This document shows, one piece after another, positions 33,301 through 48,315 of a stretch of 64,000 nt of DNA. Below the pieces are notes generated by a model that did not search any database, was not told the DNA's origin, and saw only the letters and a list, made by a program, of their open reading frames with translations. This DNA is from Acestrorhynchus altus. Taxonomy: Eukaryota > Chordata > Actinopteri > Characiformes > Acestrorhynchidae. Position numbers and translations under genes: made by a program. Numbering within the stretch: position 1 is the first letter of the stretch; each line of letters opens with the position of its first letter. Location of the stretch: NCBI GenBank assembly GCA_034509495.1, contig CM067505.1:12695765-12759764 (forward strand). Reading direction: 5' to 3'.

Positions 33301-36300
33301 ATATTTTCTCACTGTTTGATGCAGAATGCTTTGAGCTATGTGACATTTCAGTGTCAGTCTTTGCACATTTTACTCAAGTCCCCTCTAATACAATAAAAAC
33401 AGTATTTTCTATGATGGAAAGTTCTCCAGGCCCTGCTGAATCAAAGCAGCTCCAATTCATGACATTTACACATTCATGATTCACAATTGTTATAAGGTTC
33501 TTGGGCGGTTGTATAGTTCAAGAGCTGCCTATTGATCCTGGGATAACATTGTAGGATTGTTGGAGACTTCTTAATGCAGTCTGCTTTTGGGCTGAATGTG
33601 CTAGACTTGTCCATGTTGGCAGTTGTCTTAAATGTTCTCCACTTTATTCACATTATTTTCTGGACAGTGCAAAGGCTGGTTTCTAATTGTTTTGGGATAC
33701 TTTTAAATCCTTTCCCAAACTCAAATGCACCTACAACCTTCTTCCTGCTCAGAGAACTCTTTGGCACTGTGGCACATCTGATTCTAATTTGGTCCTAACT
33801 TTTTCACTGTATTTTACACTGTATGTTTTAATCTTAAAAGACAGGTAAACACTATACTACACAAAATCTAGATTTTGAAACTTCAAACAAGACAGCGGCA
33901 TTGCTTGAATGGTTTAAATGATTCCGTGTTGGCATCACTTTAGCTAATAACTAAATATGGCCATTCATGAGTGTATATGCATCCTACCTATTGTGTGTTA
34001 GCCTGGCTGCATGTACAAAGCAGGCTGGATCCGTCTCTTTAAGCAGCTCCTGGGTAAAAGCCATTAGACCTGCATGCTCCAACAGACTCCGCCTCTCAGA
34101 CACTTGATTGGCTAAGGCCTCGCTGCGTTTCTGTCGTGAACTCTCTAGGCCCTGGGCAAGGATGGCCTGTCGCTCTGAAAGCAGGGCCATCAGCTCCCGA
34201 ACACACTGAGAGAGCTGCTCACGAGCTGCTACACTGTTCACCTTTAAACACAATTTACACCTCTGTTACTATATTCTGTCAAACTAGGTTAATAAATGTA
34301 GTATGGTGAAGGTTTCGGCTTTTTCAAAACATTCTGGAATTGAATGCAACATATCAGATCCAGTCCTAATAAAAAAAAGTATAACAGGACCTAATTGGAC
34401 AGTTGTGCTGTGTCTTGAGAAAATATTCAAACCCCTTCAACTTTTTCACGTTACATTGACAAATGTAATTGCAATTTATTGGGATTTTATGTGATAGACC
34501 AACACAATGTAGCAAGTATTCAAAGTGAAAATAAAATAAAACATAGTTTTTAATATTTGTTATAAAAAAAATCTGAAAAATGTAGCATGCATTTGTATTC
34601 AGCCCCATATACTCTGATACCCCTAAATAGAATCCAGTGTGAAAAACTACCATCAGAAGTTACCTAATTATTAAACAAGGACCACCTGTGTGTAATTTAT
34701 TAACAGTATAACTACATTTGTTCTGTGAAAATTTCAGATGTTTGTTAGAGAACATTTCTGATCAAAAGTGTCATGAAAAACAAAGAATACACCAGACAGC
34801 ACAGGGATAAAGTTTTGAAGAAGTGTAAAGCAGGGTTAGGTTATAAATATATCCCAAGCTTATGGAGCACTGTTAAATCCCTCATCTGAAAATTTAAGGA
34901 GTAAGAATGGGCAATTGCAATTGCAGACTCTACATATGCAAATCTGGTAAAGATATACCCCCAAATGACTTGCAATTGACTCAGGGGGCTGAATATAAAT
35001 GCATGCCACACTTTCCAGATTTATATTTCTGGTCTATTACATAAAATGTGAGAAAAATGTGAAAAGGGGTATGGATATGATTTCAAGGTATACAGGTATA
35101 TAGGTAGCTAAGGTGTAAAACAGTTTAAACTTGGATAGCTGGTGTAGTGAGAGTGATGATACCTCAGTTTGAGTGATGGCATTCTCTAGCTGTGTGATTT
35201 GAGTTAGTACCACGCCCTGATTTGTCAGGATGTAGTTAAGCTCCTTGGTGATCTTGTCCTATGGCACACACACATTGTGCTTGGTAAAAGTAAATGAACA
35301 TTGGTCCTGAACAACAGCACAATATGATAGGAAACAGTGACAATAAGGTTACCTAAATAACACTGACTGCATTTGTATCTACAAAGAAATATCAGATCAC
35401 AATATAAAACTGCCTTGATTTCTATATGGCCTACGGTGTATTGTATAGATACAAATGTCCTTAAATCTGACAATAACATCAAATGTTAACATTTTCATGA
35501 TATTCTGTAAAATTCACAGTGCATTCAATGCAAAACATGATCAAGGTACAACAATCCAGACCTATGAGCTAAAGTCATACCTTGAGTGTCTGATAGGCCT
35601 GGATGACTGGTACAATCTTGTGACCTGTATGAACACGACGAAGCTTACAGAGAGAGCAAAGGAGCCTTTGGCATGACTTACAGTAGAACTGTAGTTTTTC
35701 TTGATCATGCTCTGGACATGTAAGCACCTAGAGAGAGAGAATACCAACATGGGCAATATTACATTGATAAATGTTTCTCAAGGTCGGTTTCATTTCATTT
35801 TTGGTTAACTGCCTGAAATTATCCATGAACGTGTGACACTGCAGAAACTCACAAAATATGGATCATGGATCAGATTAATTATCAGTCAATTGTAGATTGC
35901 ATTTGGGCTAAAATTCAAATGATACATAGCTGATCAATCTTTCTGTTTCTACAAATGACACCATACCTAGTATTACTACAGTTCACCAGGCACAGTAGTA
36001 TACTGCCTTTTAAATTTTCATTGCAGTTCTCCTAGTTTGCTCACCTTTGGCCTGAAGTTGAGAGTGGGCTGGACATGCTCATGTTGGGCACGTGGGGTGC
36101 CCCAGGGATGGTAAAGCTTAAAGCACTCATTGCAGAAACTTGCCCTGCAGTCTGCACAACCTTTAGTGGCCTCCAAAGTCTGTGGGGGCTTGCAAAACTG
36201 ACACATCACTGCCACACTGCCCAGACTTACTGTATGCCTGTACCTGGAGAACAGAAGATAAGGAGAGAAAGGAAAGACAGAAAGAAAGATGCTGGTAAAT

Positions 36301-39300
36301 AAACATTTAAAATATAAAAGTTAAAATATCCTAAAGTTAAGCTTGCCTGTTAGCAACACACAGGTCATGCTAAATGCATGTGGGAATTTTAAGAATAAAC
36401 TATGTACAGTGGGGAAAATAAGTATTTAGTCAGTCACCAATTGTGCAAGTTCTCCCACTTAAAAAGATGAGAGAGGCCTGTAATTGACATCATAGGTAGA
36501 CCTCAACTATGAGAGACAAAATGTGAAAAAAAAATTGAGAAAATCATTTTGTCTGACTTTTAAAGAATTTATTTGCAAATAATGGTGGAAAATAAGTATT
36601 TGGTCACCTACAAACAAGCAAGATTTCTGGCTGTCACAGACCTGTAACTTCTTTTTAAGAGGCTCCTCTTTCCCCCACTCACTGTTTGAAGTCGTTAACA
36701 GTATAAAAGACACCTGCCCACAACCTCAAACAGTCACCTCCAAGCTCCACTATGGTGAAGAGCGAAAAGAGCTGTGGGACACCAGAAACCGAATTCAGCC
36801 AGACCTGCACCAGGCTGGGAAGACTGAATCTGCAATAGGCAAGCAGCTTGGTGTGAAAATCTACTGTGGGAGCAATAATTAGAAAATGGAAGACCTACAA
36901 GACCACTACTAATCTCCCCTCGATCTGGGGGCTCCGCAAGATCTCTCTCAGCCGTGGGGTCAAAATGATCACAAAACGGTGAGAAAAAATCCCAGAACCA
37001 CAAGGGGGATCTAGTGAGATGACCTGCAGAAAGCTGGGACCAACGTTACAAAAGGCTACCATCAGCAACACTACGACGCCAGGGACTCCAGATCTTGCAG
37101 TGCCAGGCGTGCCCCCCCCTGCTTAAGCAGTCCATATCTAGGCATCTGAAGTTGCTAGAGAGCATTTGGATGTTCCCAGAAGAGTATTGGGAGGAGAATG
37201 TCATGGTCAGATAAAACCAAGTAGAACTATTTGGTAAACACAACTCGTCGTGTTTGGAGGACAGTGAATCTGAGTTGCATCCAAGAACACCGCCACCAAC
37301 TACAATGAAGCATGGGGGTGGCAACATCATGCTTTGGGGCTGTTACTCTGCAAAGGGACCAGGACGACTGGTCCGTGTACATGAAAGAATGAATGGGGCC
37401 ATGTATTGTGAGATTTTGGGTGCAAACCTCCTTCCATCACTTAAGGGCAATGAAGATGAAACGTGGCACAGATGCTCCAGCATGACAATGATCCCAAGCT
37501 TACACTGCCAGAAATTTAACAAAAGAGTGGCCGTAGAAACATTTCAAAGTCTGGAGTGGCCTAGCCAGTCTCGATCTCAACCCCCGCCGAAAACCTTTGG
37601 AGGGGTTAAAAGTCCGTGTTGCCATACGACAGCCCCAAAACATCACTGCTCTAGAGGAGATCTGCATGGAGGAATGGGCCGCTTATACCAGCAACAGTGT
37701 GCCAACCTTGTGAAGACTTACAGAAAAGCGTTTGACTCTATCATTACCCAACAGAGGATATACAACTAAAGTATTGAGATGAACTTTATTTTGACCAAAT
37801 ACTTATTTTCCACCATTATTTGCAAATAAATTCTTTAAAAGTCAGACAAAATGATTTTCTCAATTTTTTTTTTCACATTTCGTCTCTCATAGTTGAGGTC
37901 TACCTATGATGTCAATTAACGGCCTCTCTCATCTTTTTAAGTGGGAGAACTTGCACAATTGGTGACTGACTAAATACTTATTTTCCCCACTGTATCTTGA
38001 ATTACCGTTCCACAATGCGCTCCAGTGTAAGGTTCCTCATGCAGTCAACCAGCCCTCTCTCACCAAGTTCCACATCTCTTCCACAGGGAACACAGGGAAA
38101 CAGCATTAGTTGGGTATGGCCCTCCTTCCGCCTGCGACCAGGATATGTCCCAAATCCTATAGCAGTAAATAATAATAATAATAATAATAATAAACAAAAT
38201 ACAAACACACACACATTGTATAATAAACAATATATATATATATACATTTATTCATACATATGCATTATTTGTACGTATAAGCATTTTTTATTATTTTTTA
38301 TTAATGTTCATACTACATAATAGTAATTCATTGAATCTCAAAATTAAAGATTGCAAAAAAATCAAGATTTTTGAGATTCTGGATTTCTGATATGCATGAA
38401 ATAAAAGCCATACTCTTAAAAGCATGAAGCTCATTTTACATTATAAAATATTAGATTACCTTCTTAAATAAATGTGACCAGTTTTATACATGTATACATT
38501 CTATCATTTCTATCCATTTGCAAGTTCTCTGACAACAGACCTTGATACTTTTTCTGTACATACACTGACCAACCTAACATTATGTCCACCTCCTAGTTTC
38601 TACTTTCACTGTCCATTTTATCAGCTCCTCAAAGGAGCACTTTGTAGTTGTATAATTACAGACTATAGTGCATTTTTTCTCTTCATACTTTGTTAGCCTC
38701 CTTTCACTTCAATGGTCCCCAACAGGACCAGCAAGAATTATATGGGTATTGGTTCATTCTCAACACTGACATGGTATTGTTGTGTTGTAATGGTTTTAGT
38801 GGATTAGAAACTGAATTTTTCAAGAACTGTCTCCATTCACTGTACACTCTATCAGACACTCCTAACTGTAAGGAGATATAAAAATGGTAAAGTTATAGAT
38901 GTAAAGTCAGAGACAGAAGTGCTTCTGTTTCTGCACAGTTTTTGTTGGTCATCCTCCAGGCCTTAATCAGTGCTCACAGGATGCAGGACACTGCTAGATG
39001 GATGTTCCTGGTTGATGGACTGTTCTGGTTCTGGTTTAAACACTCCAGCAACATCTGATCCACTAACACACCACCACCATGTCAGTGTCACTGCAGTGCT
39101 GAAAATGACCCACCACCCAAATAATACCTGTTCTGTAGTGGTCATGTAGGGTCCCTGACCATTGAATAATAGGATGAAATCTGGCTAACAAACTATGCAG
39201 GGAAACAGATGGACTACATTATCTAATTATAGAACTATAAAAGTGCTCTTTTATGTATAAGAGGAGCTGAAAAACAGACAGTGAATGTAGAAACAAGATA

Positions 39301-39367
39301 ATGATATGGTAGATCAGTGTATATTGATAGAGAAGTTACCCATTGTCACATGCCCTGTCATCCATCC

Positions 39368-39405
<38 letters not shown>

Positions 39406-39414
39406 ATATATATA

Positions 39415-39445
<31 letters not shown>

Positions 39446-42400
39446 GTGTGTATATATATTTAAATATTTATATAAATAAAAATAAATCTTATGTATTGGC
39501 TTGGCTGCATTAACAATGAGGGCCTCCCTCAATGTACTCTAATATTAAATAATGGTAGATTGATGGATTTAAACAAAACAAATCTCCAAATACTGACAAA
39601 TAATTTTACTGTAGTCACCAACATACCTGGTCGGAGCGCACGGTCTACACGATCAGCCTTGGGCATAGGCCTGCGGGCCTGTCGTGGAGAGCGGGTATTA
39701 GGGGTCGAGGCAGGTGAATTGGGCTCTGGGGGCAACTCAGGCTGGGGGTAGCCACTCTGCACCAGCACCTCCGATGCACAAAGCAGACATACGTTGTGCA
39801 GGCAGGGCAGCACCACAGGCTGTTTCACTATATCCTTACACACTGGGCACTGAAGCTCCCGCTCCATGCTCTTGATATTAGACTAGAGGAGAGAGAAAGA
39901 CATTGCACGAGAGTAAAATATTTTTAGCAGACTGGAAAAGTAATTACTGTTTTAATGACTCAGAGCCTAAGTTTAAAAGCTTTGTTTGACATGTCCCATG
40001 GGGATATTATTCTAAGGCAATGTGGTCAAATGTAAAAAGGTCACAAGAAGCCAATGGAAATCAATGCTGTGGAAAGAGAACTGCTTTGAGTAGCATCTCA
40101 TGAATTGCTCACTCAGCACAAACACTACTCTCATGAGACCAGACAGAAGACTTACTGCACAGAGTGCATGATTCATACAATCTACATAGAAAGTTTAGAG
40201 GGTTCTTTAAATTCACATAAAAACTTGTTCAGGCCTGTTATCTATGATTCTTAAAGACAAAGTACTGTTGTGGTTTTGTGTATACAGTCAACCTAAAAAG
40301 GAGTCCCCATTAACTTTCTGATATACTTAAACATATGGACATTTTATCTAACTTGATATAACTAAACACATAAAACTAAATAAATGTACTTTATAATTTT
40401 TTTCCAAAATGTAATTAACAGAAAATCACCTCTTGCGATGAAAAAATGAAAATACACTATGCACCAATATTTCATCCAATGGCTCGAATGTCATTTAAAT
40501 GTTTCCTATAACCTTCTACCATATCTCTATTATCAAATGGAAGACCACTCCTCCATGCATAATTCTTTTAGTGCGTCTGTAGCAAAAGGTACACCTATCA
40601 TGGTCTGCCATAAAATCCCAAATATACATAACATTTAGATGCCACAAACTGATGCACAAACATTGACATTAATAGTAATGTTTTCCATTTAAACTGTATA
40701 TTTAAAGAATAGTCTGATACTGCTTTCTATTACGGAAGCACCGACATGAAAATTTGTCACAACCAATTAAAATGATTTGGCTGAATTCCACACACATTGT
40801 TTCACCACAGGATTAATTAAACAGCCTAAATGTATTTTTTTGAAACATTTGTTGTTTTTCAAGAATAAAAAAAACAACAAAAAATTGACTTTAACATACC
40901 AGCTAGGGCAATGGTAATGGTATGAGATTTGCCTCTGTATAATAACTAAATATAGAACAGAAAATATCATGGTTTTATGCCATCACAGTATAACTTTACT
41001 TCATAATTCTTCTTGTGCTACTTATTTTTCTTTTTCTACCTATTTTAGAATTACCAGTAGCAGTGAACCTTAAAGCAACTGCAACTCCACCTTAATTATT
41101 CCTCTCCAATCCAATGAATGGGACACCATCATTTCAGAGAACACAGTTCTACGGCTCCACAGATCAATGCTGGGGGGCTTTATGACCCTCTAGCCCATGC
41201 CTGCCATTGGGGAATTAATAGGTTCATGTATATCTACAGGCACATCTGTATCAGCAATTGGTGCAACTTCAAGTAGGTGAATGTGTTCATTGGTGTCCAT
41301 AAACATCTGGACATGAAGTATATATGTAAAATACTCCTACATTTAAAAACATAAAAAGTAAATAATTAAGAAAGCTGCAACTGAGGTTGAGCTCTTATGA
41401 ATGTCCTCTCAACCTAATGAAAATATATTTCTGTTTCTAGCTAATGATTATTTTTATTACAGATTTGTCTGCTGATAATTTTCCATTGAGCAGTTGATTG
41501 ATTGTATAGTAAGAAATTGCTGAAATTCTTTATTTGCTCATATTTGTTTTTGATACCTGTATTAAGTATATTTACATTGTATGATCATTTATATACCAAA
41601 GAACTGTATATCTAAAATTAGTTGTACTTTATCTTGTACTGTACTTATGCTGCTGGAACCTTAATTTCCCTGAGGGAACCCTCCCACAGGATCAATAAAG
41701 TTCTATCCTATCCTTCTATCCTTGACAATTCAGCAGAACAATATCTGCAAACAGTCATCCTGGTTCATAGTCTCACATGTTTGCTGCATTTACAAAGAAT
41801 GTCTCATCTGATCTGATCTTGTCATCAAAAATGTCATTGTTAATTATTAATTACTTTTTTTGTTTTCATTTTTGGCAGAAAAATTTTAGTGGCCTAGTTT
41901 TCAATGCATCCCAAGTTTCTAAATTGGCCCAAAAGCTGAAGTCAATACCTAGTTGGCATTAAGAGCATATACAGTATAAATTTATAGAAATTACAAAATC
42001 CCCGTGTGCCTGGAATTCCCCTTAACCTCTTAAACCTCAGAAATTCTTGCTCAATTCAGTATAAGCTTTTGGACAGATGGTCTCCTAAACAATTCTGCTG
42101 AGGTAACCATGAATCACAAAGTTCTGTTATAGTAAGCTTTCTAAATCCTGAGTCAGCCCAAACCTCAACACATTTGCAACCAATGTTTACAACTTAAGGG
42201 ATCAGTTTGGCAATTTTATACAAACAGATTTCAAAACCTTTATCTATCTATAACTGTTGATGTATTTTTTTCCTTACATTAACTACAATAGTTCTAGCTT
42301 CCAACCAGTAATAGAAGGGGAAACAGTTAATAAACCCATGGCACTTAGACCCCTATCAACCTCTAGATAAACAAAGGTCAAAACAGTATTTTTTACAATA

Positions 42401-45400
42401 ACAAACTGCCAGAGATGATAGGCACATAAGTCAAGTATGGTCACTGGCAAGCAAAATGAAAAAGGTATGTACAGGCATTTTATTGGATTCTAATTAATTA
42501 ATGCTATGGAGCAGGTCTATATATGTTTTTTTCTGTCATCAAAACTAATAATTTTCTCATCCTTCTAGTAATTTAGTTGTTTCTTTCCATTTTTTTGCTA
42601 TATTTAACACCAACGCCACAAGGAATGTCCCAGTCCCATCCACAGAAAAGAACATATATAAATAACATACATTATCTCACAAAAGTGAGTACACCCCTCA
42701 CATTTCTACAAATATATTAATATATTGTGGCGCAGTGGATAGTGCTGTTGCAAGAAGGGCCTGGGTTCGATCCCTGGGTGGGGGTGACCTGGGAAATTTC
42801 TGTGTTTGCATGTTCTCCCATTTGCTCAGGGTACTCTGGTTTCCCCCACAGTCCCAAGACATATGCAGTAGGTGAATTGGTGACTCTAAAGTGGCCCTTA
42901 GTGCGTGAATGTGTGTGTGTGTGTGTGTGTGTGAGCCCTACAATGGACTAGTGCCCTGTCTAGGGTTGTTTCCTGCCCTTGTGCTCAGAGTAACCGGCTG
43001 GGCACTGGCTCCCCCGTGACCCTATTCAGGAATAAGCGGAATAGAAAATGGATGTATGGATATAATTTACAGTAGTCAGTGTACAGTATGTGCAGCAGCA
43101 TAGATCTACTGTCTTCCTGTCACAGCCATGGCTGGCACAGAAATGGCTGGAACAGGATGAAATTTCACTGTGCTCTAGACATTGATTTGACTTAACAGAA
43201 GAAGACAAATAAGTGATTAGTGAGTGCATACCACACTACACAACTGTCAATAGTGTTAAATATACAGTACAGACTACTAATTAATATGAATTTAAATACA
43301 TTGTTTGACTACAGGCCAAGTATTATACCTTAACATTCTGGCATGTCAGCGTTTCACAAGTAACAGTCCATTTTATGAACAGGAAATCCTCCGGAGAAAG
43401 AAATGTCCTGTGTCAAGTCAAGCCCTTTCTCACTGCCAGATTACTGAGTGAGAGCATTTTTCATAAATAGTTCTCTCTCTCTTTTTGGCAAGGAAGAAGT
43501 CTTGATTAAATATAAATAATGACTATTTCAATTCACTAATTATTATAAAGGTGTGACTGAAAGCTCAGTGAGAGACTTCATGGTCTGGAAGCTAAACTCA
43601 TACACAAGAATGCCTTGTCTTGCAAACAGCATGATGAAGGAAAGACCAATGGCTGTGTCTGATAGAAGCAGGCAATCATCTTCACTACTTATCTTATGTT
43701 AAATACATGTCATTTTCTTTCAACCACATGAATAGAGAGATGACAAAACAGGACTTACTCACTCCCTCTTCCAGTCTGTGGTGTGTGTAGCCAGTCAGAC
43801 TTTCTTTTAACAGGACAGAGACAGTGCATCTATTCAGCATGATGTTGTAGAACTCATGTCATTTGTGTTTATGGTGACTGAACAGCATTTAACTGTACGA
43901 TGACTGACCAAAATATTCTGTTACACAGGGCAAAACTCTTTGTAAAATGCTTAAATTATTTTTGATGTTTCTATTCTATTTCTTGAGTATGGTGGTTTAA
44001 AGACCCTTTTCAAAAGAGGCTCTATATAGTGCCAGAAAGGTCTCCCCTGTTGTTATTAAAAGTCAAATAACCATTTTCAGTACTACACAGAACTGCAGAT
44101 TGTAGAAATTAATATTTCGGCAACGGCAAGGCAAATTTCCTTGTTTTTGTTGTCCACTGAAGACCTTACCGTTTAAGACTAAAAGATGGATATGAGACAA
44201 GAAATCAGAATCTCAGCTTTTATTTACTGGCATTTTCTTCAAAATATGTCAAGTACACCTCTGAATTCATTTTGCTGCTACCATCATCGGTTACATCATC
44301 AATAAATATGATTGAGCCTGTTCCAGAGGCAGCCATGCATGCCCAAGCCATGACATTACCACCACCATGCTTTACAGATGAGCTTGTGTGCCTTGGATCT
44401 TGGGCCGTTCCCTTCTTCCTCCACACTTTGGCCTTTCCATCACTTTGGTAGAGGTTAATTTTGGTTTCATCAGTCCATAGGACTATGTTCCAGAATTTCT
44501 GTGGATCATCTCTGTACTTTCTGGCAAACTCCAATCTGGCCTTCCGATCCTTGCTACTGATGAGGGGTTTGCAACATGCTGCATGGCCTCCATAACTCTG
44601 CTCTCGGAGTCTTCTCCGAACAGTGGACTGGGATACCTTCACCCCTGCTCTATGGAGGTCGTTGGTGATCTAGCTTACTGTCGTTTTTGGGTTCTTCTTT
44701 ATGGCTAGGACAATTCTTCTCTCATCAGGGGGTGTTGTTTTTCTTCGTTGACCTGTTCGACGCCTGTTGCTCAGTATACCAGTGGTTTCTTTCTTTTTCA
44801 AGACATTCCAAATGGTTGTGGTTGCTATGCCCAATGTTTTTCCAATGTCTCGGATTGATTTCCCCTCTTTTCTGTGTTTCAGAATGGCTTGCTTTTCTCT
44901 CATAGACAACTCTCTGGTCTTCATTGTGGTTTATCTTCTTTTACAAATATTTTAAAATCTGTAGGTTTAACCAAAGCCAAGAAGGAGAGTAGTCATGCAG
45001 ACCTTTTTGGGGCTTTAACGAACAACCTTAATTGCAACACCTGGTTAACAAGAAACACCTTTCAGTCATATGTTCCAATAGTTTTGCACACTTGAAAAAT
45101 GGGTGGGTTTAAAGAAAGGGTGGTATGTCCTGATTGGTTTATCACATCTGATGAAAACTACCAGGAAATAAAAGCTGAGATTCTGAATTCTTGTTTCATA
45201 CTAACCTTTTTGTCTTAAATGGAAATGACTTTGGTGCACAACAAAAACAAGGGATTCTGCCTTGCTGTTCCAAAACTTTAGGAGGGGACTGTAGAATAAA
45301 CATTAAAATCTTTCTGAACAAATGTAGATGACTATCTTCATAAATATGTTGAGTAAAAATAAAAACCTTTAAAGTATATGAAAACTTCCACCCAGTAGTG

Positions 45401-48275
45401 CGACATAGGGGTGGGCAATATGGCAAAACTCTATACAACACAAATACACTTTATGATACACGATACGTATAACAACATTTTGACACAATGCAAATATATT
45501 AGTAGTTTAGTAGCAAGATTATAACTGCTATCAAAGTCTCTCATTATTGTTTATAGAAACAAGTTGCAGCATTCATCCATAAAATATAACTGATTTGTAC
45601 AATGGTTAGTTGGTCAGAAAAAAGGTGAGCTAGATGGGCCACCATATACACATTTATAGGTCCAATTCATTGTTTAAACTGCACAAGACCTATGCTAATG
45701 CTAATTCAACCACTACAGGAAACCAAACCACAGCACATTCACCACACTATAAAATTATTATTTCACAAACAACTACACATGAGCAACATGACAGAATGAT
45801 GATGAGAAGGGAGACAGGGGAGCCAAACAAGACAGGAGCATGACAGTAGGCACCTCCCCAATATGCAACAGTCTCCTGTCCAGGTAAGGCAGGCCTCCCT
45901 GGGGCTGGCAAAAGAGAGGGACCAGACAAACAGGACAGACATGACTAGACACAGACACAAGACTGTAGAAATGACAGGACCAGTGGCAAGACAGAAGACA
46001 GGGACTGGACTCAGGGAACAGGAAACATGACTGGAGACTGGGCACAAGACTGGATGTGAGACTGGGCCTGGGAAACATGGGGCACACAAAATAGGACAGG
46101 AGACTGGACTGGATAAACACATGACAAGACCGGAAGCTGGACCTGGGGAATAGAAGACACGACAGGGGACTGGAACTCGGGAACAGGAGACTGGACAGGT
46201 GATGCGGAGGATGCTGATGACACTGTAGGTACATCTGGTGCCGCAGACAGTGAAGCACATACAGTGGGCGTCGCTGAGGCTGAAGCTAATGCGGGGGGCG
46301 CTGCTGACAATGGAACTACGTCTGGCACCACAGATACTGGAACAGATCCCGCCAGAGCCGCAAACACTGTAGCTGTGTCTGGCACTGCAGACGCTGGAAC
46401 AGATGCGACGGGAGCCGCAAACACTGGAGTTAGGTCTGGCACAGTTGACCGCTGGACAGGTGCGGCACACAACATCGCCGACGGCACAATAGCAGATGCA
46501 GCCAGCAGACTTTGGAGCACCGGCAGCTGGAGCTTCCATAGACGTAGAAGCATGGGTAGCTGGTACCACCGCAGACATAGAAGCACAGAAATCATCCGGT
46601 GAGTGGGAGCCCTTAGTGCACCACCTCCGAACGGGCCAAACAGTTCCCTTCAAATCCTGAATACCCCACTACGTCCATATATAGGAATGCCCTGAAGAAG
46701 AGGCAAGGAGGAGGACATACTCACAGGGTAGAAAATTTATTAAAACAAAGAGACACACAAAGACATAGAAACAAACACTAAAACAGACAAAACACACATA
46801 GACAAAGGACTTTAAATACACAGATAAGACTCAAATCACCTGGGCATGATTAACAAATGGGCAGGGTAAAAAATGACACACAGGTGGGAACAGGGTGGAG
46901 CTAGGGCAGAGACCAGACCAAAACAAAACAGAGATAAGTACAAAAAGCACATGGGGAAACAACTGATAGACAGGGACCTAAATAAGACAGGAGCGTGACA
47001 GAGCATATGAAAGACCAGCATGATCTAGGTGAAGTCTGTCCATCTTGCCTAGCAAATTCAGATGGGTGCATATACACATAAGCCATCCAGAACGATGCTC
47101 ATCAATCTTTTCACAAGCTCACAATAATAGGAAAACCAGACTGTTTTATTATAGGGGCAAATTGAACATTATAGAACATATTGAAAAAGTGGTCTTATAA
47201 ATATGCAATGTTTGCTGTTCAGTGATTTAGTCCAGAATTTGTTTCAAGATGTTATTCTCTCAGACTGAAGATTAAGCCTACATGCTTTGATATTGCAAAC
47301 CTGACAGTCTTGTGTGCTTCAGGTATTGATGTCCTGTATTGCTACAATAATAAAAAAGAACTCTTTTATATTATGCCATTTGACTGAAACTCCTACCCAG
47401 AAACAACTTACATTTTAATACACAGGTAGCTGAACACAGCACCTTACCTAAGGACTCTTATCAGTGCAGTGTGTTTTGTCGTGCATGGCCAGGGAAACAG
47501 AACCATATTCTGCCATGAGAAAAGCAGTTTACTAACTACAATAACTAAAATGTTAAGCAAAATCATTATTCACTATTTACCATTGTTTTTCGCTCAACCA
47601 CCTTTCAGATACATGTTACTGACTAAACACAATTAACTAATTCAACACAAAATAGATTACTGCATCAATCCAATGCATTTTAGATATGACCAAATTGTTC
47701 CTTTGGGATAAACTATGGTTTGTTCCACCATAACTCAGAAACTACACCATTACAGGGCAATGGGCAAATATCACAATAATCATAACATCAATTTTCTCAC
47801 CACCCAAATCACATTACTCAAATGCACCCAGATGAAGGGGTTCAGTCCCAGTTGGTGGTGCAGGGACACATTCACCAGACACTATATCCTCTCCTCTACA
47901 GAAAATGACCTCTACAACACACCACCACTGTGATCCTATGCACCAAATGTGATGGAGCTGTGCATATGATGTAGCATTTAAATGTAAGATTATTCTCAAT
48001 GTCTCCCTTTTAGTGTACTACAACAAGACACAGAAACACTCTGCTGACAGCTGTGAAGAAGACTAAGAGAATGTTGTTAAATGTTAGGTTTTCTCTGCTC
48101 TAGTAACATTTTGTCTGACCTAGTTAACTACACAGACCTTCAACTTACAGCCTTAAGTGTCCTTCTCACACAGCAAAGACAGGGAAACCCAACTTGCAGA
48201 AATGGGTAAACATGCAAAACTGCCCTCTATCTGTCTCTTTCTGTATCTCTCTCTCTCTCTCTTTCTGTATTTCTC

Positions 48276-48315
<40 letters not shown>

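Noticed and set aside
38002..38320. CRISPR-like or other array from regularly repeated short units
   Set aside because: The repeats are AAT and TA microsatellites; vertebrate intron context.
42728..42800. Functional tRNA gene
   Set aside because: A and B boxes are present but no cloverleaf with acceptor stem is formed; the body and tail are those of a SINE.
45763..46653. 296-codon minus-strand open frame in trim46 intron 1
   Set aside because: Low-complexity repeats open all frames; it spans the internal region and LTR of a gypsy-like element and has no splice context.
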